From Rhodoferax sp. (GTDB lineage: Bacteria; Pseudomonadota; Gammaproteobacteria; Burkholderiales; Burkholderiaceae_C): a DNA stretch of 14,061 nt. The notes below the pieces were generated by a model. That model ran no database searches, had not been told where the DNA came from, and saw only the letters and a list, made by a program, of their open reading frames with translations. The translations under genes were made by a program, and so were the position numbers. Shown here piece by piece: positions 1 through 7,947 of the stretch (positions are counted from its first letter, which is position 1; each line of letters begins with the position of its first letter). The stretch covers positions 1 to 14,061 of the forward strand of contig JAQSDS010000425.1 in NCBI GenBank assembly GCA_029946045.1, written 5' to 3'.

Positions 1-7
1 TACCCAT

Positions 8-730
8 TCAGTGTGTTGATTTCAGGAACTCGATGGTCTCGGGCAATTGCGGATGGTCGATGACTTGCTCGGGCGTGCCGATTTCGTGAATCACGCCATT
101 GCGGAAAAACGCCACCCGGTCCGAGACATCGCGCGCAAAGCGGATTTCGTGGGTCACCAGGATCATGGTCATGCCTTCGTCTGACAGCATGCGCATGGTG
201 TCGAGCACCTCGCCCACCAGTTGCGGGTCGAGGGCCGAGGTGACCTCGTCAAACAGCATGTAGTCCGGCGACATGGCCAGGGCGCGTGCAATGGCCATGC
301 GCTGCAACTGGCCGCCCGACAACTTGCCCGGAAAGACCTTGAGCTTTTCGCTCAGGCCGACGTGGCCCAGTTGGCGCTCGGCGATGGCTTCGGCTTCGGC
401 CTTGCTTTTGCCCAGCACCTTGCGCGGGGCCAGCATCACGTTTTCCATGACGGTCAGGTGCGGGAAGGCGTTCCACTGCTGGAACACGATGCCGATACGC
501 TGGCGCAGTTTGTTCAGGTCGGTGCCCTTGGCGTGCACCGGGATGCCGTCCACCTTGATCACCCCTTGCTGGATCGGCTCCAGGCCGTTGATACACATCA
601 GCAGCGTGGATTTGCCTGACCCGGAGCCGCCAATGATCGAAATCACCTCGCCCTTCTTGACCGTCATGCTGACGCCTTTGATGACTTCGAGCTTGCCGAA
701 GGACTTGTGCACATTGTCAATTTCAATCAT
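8..730 (-). CDS. Polar amino acid ABC transporter, ATP-binding subunit (GlnQ/HisP family)
   Basis: This 240-residue protein is the cytoplasmic ATPase that powers the importer encoded by the adjacent permease and binding-protein genes. All ABC motifs are visible: Walker A GGSGSGKST (residues 34-42), Q-loop FQQ (83-85), signature LSGGQ (137-141), Walker B MLFDE (158-162), D-loop SALD (165-168) and switch His194. The length and the WNAFPHLTV stretch after the Q-loop match the polar amino acid uptake (PAAT) ATPases of the GlnQ/HisP/ArtP type. It is the last gene of the operon in this window and its start overlaps the end of the upstream permease gene by 8 bases, which suggests translational coupling. 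Substrate specificity cannot be read from an ATPase; I infer it from the dehydratase and lyase genes in the same operon. The family call is secure. Confidence 0.95.
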   Translation of the reverse strand: MIEIDNVHKSFGKLEVIKGVSMTVKKGEVISIIGGSGSGKSTLLMCINGLEPIQQGVIKVDGIPVHAKGTDLNKLRQRIGIVFQQWNAFPHLTVMENVMLAPRKVLGKSKAEAEAIAERQLGHVGLSEKLKVFPGKLSGGQLQRMAIARALAMSPDYMLFDEVTSALDPQLVGEVLDTMRMLSDEGMTMILVTHEIRFARDVSDRVAFFRNGVIHEIGTPEQVIDHPQLPETIEFLKSTH

Positions 731-1373
731 TTTCTTGCCACCTTTTTTCGACCATGGTACCGATGCGCGCCACGCCCCAGCTCATCACGTAATAAATCAA
801 TCCGGCAATACACAGCACCAGGATCGGTTCCTGGATGCGGGTGACGATGGTTTGCGAGGCCCGCAGCAATTCGATGATGCCAATCCAAAGCACCAGCGAG
901 GTGTCTTTGATGACGCCCAGCACCAGATTGATCCAGCTCGGAAACGACACCCGTGCCGCCATCGGCAGCACGATATGGCGCAGGGTCTGGAAAAAAGTCA
1001 GGCCAAGCGAACGCGCTGCGCGGATCACGGTGGCGGGCACGGCCAGCACGCCGCCGCGGATGATTTCGGTGCAATACGATGCGCTGTAAATACCCAGCAC
1101 GACACAGCCCACGGCAAAGGCGCTCCAGTTCATACCGCCGATGCTGTTGAACGAATTGAAGAGCACAAACTGGATCAGCAGCGGCACACTGCGAAACACA
1201 TCAAGCAGCCATGACAGCGGTGCCGTCGCGCGCGGCAGCACAGCGCGCAACAGGCCAAATACCAGGCCCGCCAGCGTGCCGATCAGCATGGACCACAAGG
1301 TGAGTTTGAGCGTGACCCAGGCACCCTCTAGCATGAACTGCAAGTCGGTGATGGCAAAACTTGAATCAAACAT
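723..1373 (-). CDS. Polar amino acid ABC transporter permease (HisM/GlnP family), second permease
   Basis: This 216-residue inner-membrane permease has about five hydrophobic segments (roughly residues 19-43, 58-78, 84-104, 146-170 and 184-205). The EAA-type loop that contacts the ATPase is visible as EIIRGGVLAVPATVIRAARS (103-122). The size and topology are those of HisM/GlnP permeases, which work as pairs. Its partner is the permease at 1383-2054, whose stop codon lies 9 bases before this start. The intervening bases carry GAAGGG, a usable ribosome binding site that begins within the partner's stop codon. Both permeases begin MFD, but they differ clearly in sequence, so they are heterodimer partners and not a recent duplication. 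The transported compound is inferred only from the operon. Confidence 0.93.
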   Translation of the reverse strand: MFDSSFAITDLQFMLEGAWVTLKLTLWSMLIGTLAGLVFGLLRAVLPRATAPLSWLLDVFRSVPLLIQFVLFNSFNSIGGMNWSAFAVGCVVLGIYSASYCTEIIRGGVLAVPATVIRAARSLGLTFFQTLRHIVLPMAARVSFPSWINLVLGVIKDTSLVLWIGIIELLRASQTIVTRIQEPILVLCIAGLIYYVMSWGVARIGTMVEKRWQEND

Positions 1374-1382
1374 GGCGGCCCT

Positions 1383-2054
1383 TCAATACCGGAACAGACG
1401 CCAGGCCATGAGCCGCGCTGCCAGGATGATGACTTTGGCGATGATGTAGTAAATCACCGCTGCAATCGCAAAGTACTCGAAGGTACGGAAGGTCAGCACG
1501 TTGTAACCCTGGGTGACGCCGGTCAGGTCGTTGTTGAGCCCGACCACAATGCCCAGGGATGTCATCAGCACGGCCCACACCATCTGGTTGGTCATGGGGT
1601 AGAACACGATGCGCAACAACTGCGGCACCACGATCAGGCGGTAGGTCTGGAAGGCGCTCATGCCCAGTGAACGGGCTGCCTTGATTTGGGTTTCAGGAAC
1701 CGCCTTGAGACCACCGCGGAAATTTTCAGCCAGGTAGCCGGCGTTGTTGAAAGTGATGCCCGCCACCAGCGCAAACCAGGAACTGACGTGCAAGCCAAAC
1801 GCGCCCAGGCCGAAATACAAAATATAGATTTGAAACAGCGCCGGCGTGTTGCGTGCCACCGAGACCCAGGCGTCAGAGAAACCGCGCATCAGCAGGTTGC
1901 GCGCAGTGCGCATGGCGGTGAGAGCCAGCGCAATCACGACGCCGAAAATCATCGACAAAACTGCTGTCTCAACGGTCACCCAGCTGCCGGCCAGCATGTC
2001 GGGCAGGGCCTTGAGCGCCGTGTTCCAGCGAAAGGTGTAGTCAAAGTCAAACAT
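1383..2054 (-). CDS. Polar amino acid ABC transporter permease (HisM/GlnP family), first permease
   Basis: This 223-residue inner-membrane permease is the partner of the one at 723-1373. Hydrophobic segments lie near residues 23-48, 70-88, 92-108, 158-172 and 194-214. The EAA loop is FRGGLKAVPETQIKAARSLG (112-131), a good match to the HisQ/HisM/GlnP consensus. The ATG is preceded by AAGGAG about ten bases upstream, which lies in the 18-base gap after the aconitase-X gene. The tight spacing on both sides puts it in one operon with the dehydratase. Nothing in the sequence looks truncated. Confidence 0.93.
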   Translation of the reverse strand: MFDFDYTFRWNTALKALPDMLAGSWVTVETAVLSMIFGVVIALALTAMRTARNLLMRGFSDAWVSVARNTPALFQIYILYFGLGAFGLHVSSWFALVAGITFNNAGYLAENFRGGLKAVPETQIKAARSLGMSAFQTYRLIVVPQLLRIVFYPMTNQMVWAVLMTSLGIVVGLNNDLTGVTQGYNVLTFRTFEYFAIAAVIYYIIAKVIILAARLMAWRLFRY

Positions 2055-2072
2055 GGGGCATAGGCTCCTTGG

Positions 2073-3848
2073 TCAGGCGTGGGCCGGGTCGGATACCAGC
2101 CAGGCGGGAAGCCGGCCGCTTGCCAGACCGGTACAAGCGGTCTCGGCGCAGTCAGCCAGTGCGCCAAAGTGCACCTGGCGCCCGGTTAGGCCAGGGGCGT
2201 AATGTGCATATTTACCCGAGTTGGTCATGATGACCCGGGCCGTTGGCGGCACCACGGGTTCCTCCAGCATGCACCAGCAGGTGTCGGTGATCACATTCAC
2301 GCCAAAGGCGTTGAGCACTGCCAGGTCGCCATGGCGCTCGGCCTGTGCACTGACAGCCCGCCCGAGGGTCAGCACGATGGCCGTGGCCGGATGGCGCTGG
2401 CGACCTTTCAGCAGCTGGGCCAGCGCATGGCATTCGGTCTCGGAAAAATGCGGATTGCCCAGTGCCACCAGACCAACCTGCTGGTCCGTGGCACTGTCAA
2501 GCTCGCGCCAGGCTTTTTTAAGTTCGTCTTGCGTCAGGCGGTGCTCAAGCTCGGGCGGCAGGCCAGCCAGGGCCGCCTGCGCGCTGGGGGCTTCCGGCGT
2601 GACATTGACAATATGAAACATGGGGGCGGCACTGGTGGTGGCAAACGCCGCACCAAAGGCCTTGAGGTCATCGAGGCTGGGCCGGGCAGACTCCAAGCCG
2701 CAAATGACTGGGATACGGACACCGGCCAAGAGGCCAACCAGATAACCCAGCAGCGGGTAAAAGGCATCGTCTGGCGCCGCAGGCAGCACAGGCAGATGCA
2801 CCTGCAGGGTGGCGCGCCGGTTTTCTACCAAGTGGCAACCGGCCTTGGGCGCACGCCCGATCAAGGCAATACAAATGTCCAGAAAATCGGCGTACTTGGC
2901 GGTGTGCGCGCCCAGCACGCTGTTGGCATAGACCACGGCGTTGGACTCGGCCCAAACGATTTCCTCGCCAGCCTTTGGGGCGCTGTCGAGCAAATAGGGT
3001 GCGCAGGTAAAACTGGGCTGGGCGCCCATGTCGACATAGGCTTGCGCCAAGGCGCTGGCGGGTTCGCCAAACGCCGGGTCGATGCCCAGAGCGCGCCAGC
3101 GCCGCTGGTCCACCGAGATCGAATTGAGTGTGGTGGGAATCTTGACCTTGCCGCCCCAGTCGCGCAACTGGCAGGCAAAGCGCAGACTGGCCGATCCGGT
3201 ATAGATGCAGCCGTCAATATGCGCCTGCACCACGTTGATTAATTCTGGTGCGCCCTGCAAGCGGGCCATGCGCAAGACGATTTGCATGGCCACCTGTCGT
3301 GCCTTGCCTTCCTTGCCATCCAGCATCGCCTGGTCAGAGGGGGTCAAGTGAATTCCGTGCGTGGCTTCGGCTGATGCCGTTGCCGTTGCGGGCGCTGCTG
3401 CCACCCATTCGGTTGCGGCTGCGGCGTCGCTTGAGGCAGTTAATTGCCCGTTGGCTTGCAGCTTGACCCACTGCGCACCGCGCAGTTGCTCAAAGCCTTT
3501 GGTGCCCAGACTGACCACCGGCAGTTGCTGGCCAAACACCAACTCGGCCACGATGGCGCCCAACACCAGGATTTCATCGGGCTGCTCCAGCACCAGCGCG
3601 GCAGGTCCGTGACCGTTGAGGATGATCTCCATCAGCACGCTGCTGCCGGTGCACGAGCCGCGGCCACTCGGAATCGCCAGCACCTGGCCGGCAATGACTT
3701 GTCCGCTCAAGGGATGATGGCGATCAATCACCTCGCCGGTCTGCGGATGGACACCGCCCCAGAAGCTCAGCGGGGTGTCGCTGTAAAGCAAGCGCCCTTG
3801 CGCCGATCCACCCGTGAGCTGACAAGCGGTCATGGTCTGGCTGCTCAT
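2073..3848 (-). CDS. Fused aconitase X (DUF126-DUF521) dehydratase, probable cis-3-hydroxy-L-proline dehydratase
   Basis: The product is about 591 residues and joins both aconitase-X parts in one chain. The small swivelling domain (DUF126, about residues 6-130) carries the conserved PSGRGSCTGSSVL loop (60-72). After an Ala/Thr-rich linker (about 136-160) comes the large DUF521 domain (about 165-575) with ELINVVQAHIDGCIYTG, TCAPYLL, WAESNAVVYANSVLGA and, near the end, DTCWCM and TNSGKYAHYAPG. The Cys residues in TCAPYL and DTCWCM are candidate iron-sulfur ligands. Characterised bacterial members dehydrate cis-3-hydroxy-L-proline to 1-pyrroline-2-carboxylate; archaeal split versions dehydrate phosphomevalonate. 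The first fits better here because the gene lies between the binding-protein and permease genes of an amino acid importer. A longer reading from a TTG at 3875 is possible, but I chose the ATG at 3848 because homology begins soon after it. No 1-pyrroline-2-carboxylate reductase is evident in the window. Confidence 0.85.
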   Translation of the reverse strand: MSSQTMTACQLTGGSAQGRLLYSDTPLSFWGGVHPQTGEVIDRHHPLSGQVIAGQVLAIPSGRGSCTGSSVLMEIILNGHGPAALVLEQPDEILVLGAIVAELVFGQQLPVVSLGTKGFEQLRGAQWVKLQANGQLTASSDAAAATEWVAAAPATATASAEATHGIHLTPSDQAMLDGKEGKARQVAMQIVLRMARLQGAPELINVVQAHIDGCIYTGSASLRFACQLRDWGGKVKIPTTLNSISVDQRRWRALGIDPAFGEPASALAQAYVDMGAQPSFTCAPYLLDSAPKAGEEIVWAESNAVVYANSVLGAHTAKYADFLDICIALIGRAPKAGCHLVENRRATLQVHLPVLPAAPDDAFYPLLGYLVGLLAGVRIPVICGLESARPSLDDLKAFGAAFATTSAAPMFHIVNVTPEAPSAQAALAGLPPELEHRLTQDELKKAWRELDSATDQQVGLVALGNPHFSETECHALAQLLKGRQRHPATAIVLTLGRAVSAQAERHGDLAVLNAFGVNVITDTCWCMLEEPVVPPTARVIMTNSGKYAHYAPGLTGRQVHFGALADCAETACTGLASGRLPAWLVSDPAHA

Positions 3849-3905
3849 GCGGGGTCCCGGGTGTTCAAGGCGCAAGGCTTGCTGTGAAAAATGGTCGAAG
3901 CCAGA

Positions 3906-4724
3906 TCAGTAATAGACGCCCGGCACCATCAGGTCGGGGGCCTTGCCGCCCACCCATTTTTCGTACAACTCTGAGTAACGACCGTTGCGCACCTGCTGAT
4001 TGACAAACAGATTCAGGTAGTGGATCAGGCCATATTCACTGCGCTTGGCGACCAGGGAAACGTAGTCGATGGTGTAGGGCGCATTACCCGCCACTTTCAG
4101 GCCTTTGTATTTGCCCGACTTGATCGATGCAAAGGCCACGGTAGACGTGACCACGGTGGCGTCGATGTGGCCCTGGCTGACGGCAAGAATGGTGTCAGCC
4201 TGAGTTTGGTAGGCGCGGAAAGTGCCCTTGGGGTCTTTCCATTCCTTGACGTCTTTCTCTAAAGCAATGGCTTCGTAGGTGCTGACCGTGTTGCCAACCG
4301 GACGACCTTTCAGGTCTTTGTAACTGTTGACTTTCTTGTCATCACGCGTCAGAACCACCATGGTGAAGGCGAAATAGGGAATTGACATGCCCACGGTCTT
4401 GGCGCGCTCCAGGGTGTCGGAGGTGGAGCCAACCACCACGTCGACCCGGTTGGAAATCAGGGCCGGAATGCGGTCGGCAAACGGTGTTTCGACCACCTCG
4501 GGTTTGACCCCCAGCACCTTGGCCAGGTCGCTGCAATAGTCAACGTCGAAACCAATCGGGTTGTTGCTCGCGTCACGCGAACCCATGGGCGGGAAGTCGA
4601 GCACGACGGCACATCGCAGCTTGCCTGATTCGATGATGCTGTCGAGTTTGTCGGCGGATGCCTGCGTGGCGAAAAAGCCAAGGGTGCAGGCGGCTGCCAG
4701 GGCAAGTTTTTTCATTTTCATCAT
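3906..4724 (-). CDS. Periplasmic amino acid-binding protein of ABC importer (SBP_bac_3)
   Basis: This 272-residue solute receptor captures the substrate in the periplasm and delivers it to the permeases. It begins with a clear Sec signal peptide: a Lys-rich start (MMKMKK), a hydrophobic core, and an AxA site (ASA) predicting cleavage after residue 24. The Cys in that core lacks a convincing lipobox, so I read the protein as soluble. The mature part follows the SBP_bac_3 plan: SGKLRCAVVLDFPPMG, GFDVDYCSDLA (58-68), then FADRIPALISNRVDVVVG (82-99), where the Arg is the residue that usually holds the ligand carboxylate in this family. A longer reading from a GTG at 4748 exists, but TAAGGTG just before the ATG at 4724 and the signal peptide favour the shorter form. 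It lies between the DapA-like and aconitase-X genes. Confidence 0.93.
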   Translation of the reverse strand: MMKMKKLALAAACTLGFFATQASADKLDSIIESGKLRCAVVLDFPPMGSRDASNNPIGFDVDYCSDLAKVLGVKPEVVETPFADRIPALISNRVDVVVGSTSDTLERAKTVGMSIPYFAFTMVVLTRDDKKVNSYKDLKGRPVGNTVSTYEAIALEKDVKEWKDPKGTFRAYQTQADTILAVSQGHIDATVVTSTVAFASIKSGKYKGLKVAGNAPYTIDYVSLVAKRSEYGLIHYLNLFVNQQVRNGRYSELYEKWVGGKAPDLMVPGVYY

Positions 4725-4772
4725 AAACACCTTAAAGTTGTGGAACACGGAAGGGACCAGGGGCGCGCGAAG

Positions 4773-4797
4773 GCGCGATCTTGTGTGTAGATCGCGC
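4773..4797 (-). other. Perfect 8-bp stem-loop between lyase and binding-protein genes
   Basis: The bases GCGCGATC and GATCGCGC pair perfectly around a 9-base loop. The structure lies just after the stop codon of the DapA-like gene and upstream of the binding-protein gene. No run of T follows it in the direction of transcription, so it is not a typical intrinsic terminator. A role in RNA processing, or in raising binding-protein levels relative to the upstream gene, is possible; this is inference from position. Confidence 0.5.
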
Positions 4798-4802
4798 GAT
4801 GC

Positions 4803-5717
4803 TCAGGGTACAGACTGGTATTGAACAGGCCGTGTTGCCAGGGCCTTCTTGACGACAGTCTCGATATATTCACGTTCAGCGCCGATCAGCGGCAACCGGG
4901 GGCGGCGCATGTGCTCGGTGCTGACACCGGCCACGACATCAATGAGCTTGAGGTTTTGCACCAGCTTGGTGGACACATCCAGGTGCAGCATGGGTGTCAT
5001 CCACTGGTACAGCTTGAGCGCCTCGGCAAACTTGCCGGCCTTCATCAGGTCATACAGTGCCACTGTTTCACGCGGAAAGGTGCAGCCCACGCCGGCCAGC
5101 AGGCCATCGCAGCCCAGCGCCAGACCTTCATAGGCCAGGTCATCCACGCCCAGGAACAGCTGGTAGCGCTCGCCCACGGTATTGCGCAGGTCGGTGATGC
5201 GGCGAATGTCGTCGCTGCTTTCCTTGATGGCGACCAACCACTCGCAATCGGCGAGCTCGAGCATGTGGGCCGGCTTGAGGTCAACCCGGTAAGCCACCGG
5301 GTTGTTGTAGATCATGACGGGCTTTTGGGCGGCGTTGGCCATGGTGCGCACGTTCTGCATCGCTTCACGCGCGTCGGCCACATAAATGACCGAAGGCATG
5401 ACCATGAAGCCAGCCACGCCGAGCATATTGGCGCCCGCGATATAGCGCAGTGCCTCGCGGGTGCTGGTTTCCGAGACGTTGGCGAGCACGGGCACGCGTC
5501 CCGCGCTGGCGTCGAGTGCGATTTTGGCAACCTGCAGCTTTTCCTCGAGCGAGAGCGTGCTGGCCTCGCCAAGCGAGCCACAGGTGACCAGGCCGTGGAT
5601 GCCGTTGCGGATCTGGAAATCGATGTGGCGCGCCGTGCCTTCGACGTCGATACTTTCATCGGCGTGAAACTTGGTGGTGATGGCTGGGAAAATGCCTTGC
5701 CAGCGGGGATTGTTCAT
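4803..5717 (-). CDS. Dihydrodipicolinate synthase-family lyase/deaminase (DapA-like)
   Basis: This 304-residue TIM-barrel protein belongs to the DapA/N-acetylneuraminate lyase family, which forms a Schiff base between a Lys and a 2-keto acid. The Schiff-base Lys is K165 in AIKESSDDIRRI and the catalytic Tyr is Y137 in MIYNNP. The GxxGE loop reads CGSLGEAS (46-53). True dihydrodipicolinate synthases have two Thr here, and the second is Leu in this protein, which argues against a lysine-biosynthesis enzyme. Family members include 1-pyrroline-4-hydroxy-2-carboxylate deaminase of hydroxyproline catabolism and 2-keto-3-deoxy-sugar-acid aldolases. The operon with an amino acid importer and aconitase X favours the first, but that is inference. 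I chose the ATG at 5717 because CAGGAG lies just before it and family homology starts there; an extension to 5771 would run through the palindromic operator region. It is the first gene of the operon. Confidence 0.88.
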   Translation of the reverse strand: MNNPRWQGIFPAITTKFHADESIDVEGTARHIDFQIRNGIHGLVTCGSLGEASTLSLEEKLQVAKIALDASAGRVPVLANVSETSTREALRYIAGANMLGVAGFMVMPSVIYVADAREAMQNVRTMANAAQKPVMIYNNPVAYRVDLKPAHMLELADCEWLVAIKESSDDIRRITDLRNTVGERYQLFLGVDDLAYEGLALGCDGLLAGVGCTFPRETVALYDLMKAGKFAEALKLYQWMTPMLHLDVSTKLVQNLKLIDVVAGVSTEHMRRPRLPLIGAEREYIETVVKKALATRPVQYQSVP

Positions 5718-5761
5718 GCGGGGCTCCTGAAGTGGGACGATGTGTAAGGGTTGGCTAAAAA

Positions 5762-5776
5762 TATGTTGCAAATATA
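5762..5776. promoter_or_regulatory. Operator-like box 1 (imperfect palindrome) before the lyase gene
   Basis: The sequence TATGTTGCAAATATA matches the perfect palindrome at 5825-5839 in 13 of 15 positions. It sits inside a longer imperfect inverted repeat of 25 bases (5756-5780). It lies about 41 bases upstream of the lyase start codon, in the only conspicuously AT-rich stretch of the left half of the window. I read it as the second half of a two-site operator. The bound regulator (GntR or LysR family would fit) is not encoded in the window. Confidence 0.5.
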
Positions 5777-5824
5777 TTTAGAGCCCGAAAAAAAGAATAT
5801 TGGTGTTAACCACTAGTCATTAAA

Positions 5825-5839
5825 TATATTTCAAATATA
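5825..5839. promoter_or_regulatory. Operator-like box 2 (perfect 15-bp palindrome)
   Basis: TATATTT and AAATATA are perfect reverse complements around one central C. The centre is 63 bases from the centre of the box at 5762-5776, close to six turns of B-form DNA, so proteins bound at both would lie on the same face. A possible minus-strand promoter, TTGGCA (5851-5856) with a 17-base spacer to TGAAAT (5828-5833), would put its -10 element inside this box, which suits repression. The promoter reading is weak (4 of 6 at -10); the palindrome itself is certain. Confidence 0.55.
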
Positions 5840-5988
5840 CGCAAAAGACATGCCAATCAATTGCCTGGCTGGCGTAGTTTGACGCTGCGTATATGCCTGT
5901 TTTTGGGGCCCGGTGCACCATGGCACCCGCTGGTTGCACGCTTTCAGGGCAAGCCAGTCAACATGTCCACAGCCATCGTGCACCAGCC

Positions 5989-6990
5989 TCAGGCGAACTT
6001 CCACTTCATCCAGGCTGCCGTATTGAAAAAGCTGGCCACCACACTGCCGGGCGCCACCAGGTCGTCGCAGGCTGCACGCAGTTCTTCTGGCAACTGCATG
6101 TCTGCCACCGGCAAGGCGTGCAGCAGTTGGGCCAGGGTGCGCGGTCCGATGATGGGCGCCGTGACACCGGGCTGGTCTTTCACCCAAAGGTAGGCGAGCT
6201 GGGCCGCATCAAAACCCGCCGCACGCGCCAGTGCGACGAATTGCAGGCCGACCTCGACACCGCGGCGGGTCACCCGCTCGGCGTAAATGCCACCGCGCAA
6301 CATGGCGCGGCTGTCGGCGGGCGGTGTGTCTGCCAGCGCATAACGCCCGGCCAACATACCCATGGCCATGGGCGACCAGGTGAGCAAGGCCACCCCGTGT
6401 TTCTGGCAAGCCGGCACCAGCTCGTTCTCAATGCGCCGGTCCAGCAGGTTGTAGGGCGATTGTTCACAGGCAAAGCGGGTCAAGCCATGTCGCTCGCTGG
6501 TAAACAAGCCTTCCACCACTTGCCAGGCAGGCGTGGTGCTGGTGCCAATGTAGCGCACCTTGCCCTGCGTCACCAGCGTATCAAGCGCGTGCAGGGTCTC
6601 GTCCAGCGGGGTGTCGGGGTCGGGCCGGTGGGTTTGGTACAGGTCGATGTAATCGGTGTTCAGGCGGCGCAGCGAGTCCTCGCAGGCCCGCAGGATGTGG
6701 TGGCGCGTGAGGCCCCGGTCGTTGACACCCGGGCCGGTGGGGTAAAACACCTTGGTTGCGATGAACACGTCATCACGTCGGGGGCGGGTGCCCAGCCACT
6801 TGCCGATCAAGGCTTCTGCCTGACCGGCGGCGTAGCTGTTGCTGGTGTCGACCAGATTGATCCCGGCATCCAGCGCGGCATCCAGAATGGCCAGGCTCTC
6901 TAACTCGGGCGTCGGGTTGACCAGGTTGTCGGTGCCCAAAACGAGCGATGAAATTTTGAGGCCGGTGCGGCCAAAAGCGCGGTATTGCAT
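5989..6990 (-). CDS. Aldo/keto reductase
   Basis: This 333-residue cytoplasmic NAD(P)H-dependent oxidoreductase has the TIM-barrel aldo/keto reductase plan. The catalytic tetrad can be placed as D48 (NLVDTSNSY), Y53, K80 (IATKVFYP) and H121 (YQTHRPD). The N-terminus ([17 protein letters not shown]) and the cofactor-binding end ([12 protein letters not shown]) are both present, so the gene looks complete. It resembles bacterial oxidoreductases of the YajO/YhdN type and sugar- or pyridoxal-oxidising members; the substrate cannot be told from sequence. It follows the SDR gene by 17 bases and is probably co-transcribed with it. Downstream it is separated from the lyase operon by 271 bases that hold the palindromic boxes, so it is likely a distinct transcription unit. 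Its link to the aconitase-X pathway is only by proximity. Confidence 0.9.
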   Translation of the reverse strand: MQYRAFGRTGLKISSLVLGTDNLVNPTPELESLAILDAALDAGINLVDTSNSYAAGQAEALIGKWLGTRPRRDDVFIATKVFYPTGPGVNDRGLTRHHILRACEDSLRRLNTDYIDLYQTHRPDPDTPLDETLHALDTLVTQGKVRYIGTSTTPAWQVVEGLFTSERHGLTRFACEQSPYNLLDRRIENELVPACQKHGVALLTWSPMAMGMLAGRYALADTPPADSRAMLRGGIYAERVTRRGVEVGLQFVALARAAGFDAAQLAYLWVKDQPGVTAPIIGPRTLAQLLHALPVADMQLPEELRAACDDLVAPGSVVASFFNTAAWMKWKFA

Positions 6991-7007
6991 GGTGCGTTTA
7001 CTCGGTG

Positions 7008-7772
7008 TTACTGGCTGCTGTAGCCCCCGTCAACATAGACCATGGCGCCGGTCATGTAGCTGGCAGCATCGCTGCACAAAAACAGCGCCACCCGGGCAAT
7101 TTCTTCTGGCTGCGCAAGACGCCCCATCGGCACCACGCGCTGTCCCATCTCTTGGGCCTGCAGGTCGGTAAGTGGCGTGGCGCGTCCGGCAGAACGCAAC
7201 ATGGGTGTATCGACCTCGCCGGGGCAAACACAGTTCAAGCGCACGCCATCGCGCGCCAACTCCAAGGCAAAGGTCCGCGTGATCTGGTGCACCGCACCCT
7301 TGCTGCTGGCATAGGCCAATGCGCCGGGACCGCCCAGCTCGCCCCATATGCTACCGAAGTTGACAATGGCGCCGCCACCCTGGCCTCGCATGTGGCGTGC
7401 CGCCGCGCGACTCATGTAAAACACGCCACCCGCGTTGACGTCCATGGCGCGCTGCCATTCTTCGTCGGTGGTGTCGACACCGGTCTTGCGCGCGATGATG
7501 CCGGCGGCGTTGACCACCGCATTCAGGCGACCGGTGCGCTGGACGGCAGTGGCCACCGCCTGGTTGCAAAAATCTGCCTGGCTCACGTCGCCCGCCAGGG
7601 CCGTTGCGCCGATGGCCAGCGCTGTCTGTTCGGCCAGTTCGGTGTTGGCATCGACGATCAGCACGTCGGCCCCAGCGCGGGCAAACAGGCCGGCCACCTG
7701 GGCACCCATGCCACTGGCGCCACCGGTCACCAAGGCGGTGAATTGGCTGAAATCAAAATTGACATTTTTCAT
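7008..7772 (-). CDS. Short-chain dehydrogenase/reductase (SDR), classical type
   Basis: This 254-residue classical SDR oxidises an alcohol or reduces a ketone with NAD(P). Visible landmarks are the cofactor motif TGGASGMG (16-23), an acidic D41 at the end of the second strand (usually NAD preference), NAAG (88-91), and the catalytic residues N113, S141, Y154 and K158 (YASSK). The C-terminus [11 protein letters not shown] is the usual family end, so the gene is full length. A purine-rich AAGAAAGGG precedes the ATG. It heads the minus-strand pair with the aldo/keto reductase and diverges from the ureohydrolase gene across 175 bases. Sugar, hydroxy-acid and amino-alcohol dehydrogenases all share this plan, so I give no substrate. 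Confidence 0.92.
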   Translation of the reverse strand: MKNVNFDFSQFTALVTGGASGMGAQVAGLFARAGADVLIVDANTELAEQTALAIGATALAGDVSQADFCNQAVATAVQRTGRLNAVVNAAGIIARKTGVDTTDEEWQRAMDVNAGGVFYMSRAAARHMRGQGGGAIVNFGSIWGELGGPGALAYASSKGAVHQITRTFALELARDGVRLNCVCPGEVDTPMLRSAGRATPLTDLQAQEMGQRVVPMGRLAQPEEIARVALFLCSDAASYMTGAMVYVDGGYSSQ

Positions 7773-7843
7773 GTGCGCCCTTTCTTTGAGGTGCGAATCA
7801 TGCCCGATTCTGGTGGTGCCAGACTTTTTTGCGTGTCAGTGGA

Positions 7844-7872
7844 TTGACCTGTGTTGCCGGAATTGGTACCGT
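7844..7872 (+). promoter_or_regulatory. Possible sigma-70 promoter for the ureohydrolase-oxidase pair
   Basis: TTGACC (7844-7849) is followed, after exactly 17 bases, by TACCGT (7867-7872). The -35 element is good and the -10 element is poor but keeps its T, A and final T. It lies about 75 bases before the ureohydrolase ATG, within the divergent intergenic space, where a promoter is expected. This is a weak call from sequence alone. Confidence 0.3.
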
Positions 7873-7947
7873 CAACCGGCGCCCAAGTAGTGAAACTTGG
7901 TTTGCTACGGTCTGTCACCCAAGCGCCTCAATTTCAAGGATGTGAAC

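Noticed and set aside
4803..5717. Calling the DapA-like gene a true dapA for lysine biosynthesis.
   Set aside because: The two-Thr catalytic loop is replaced by Ser-Leu, and the gene sits in a transport and catabolism operon.
5831..6187. A minus-strand open frame covering the space downstream of the aldo/keto reductase.
   Set aside because: It is largely an off-frame reading of the reductase 3' end, and its tail runs through the palindromic operator box.
7870..7875. A TTGACG on the minus strand as the -35 of the SDR gene promoter.
   Set aside because: No acceptable -10 element lies 15-19 bases downstream of it.
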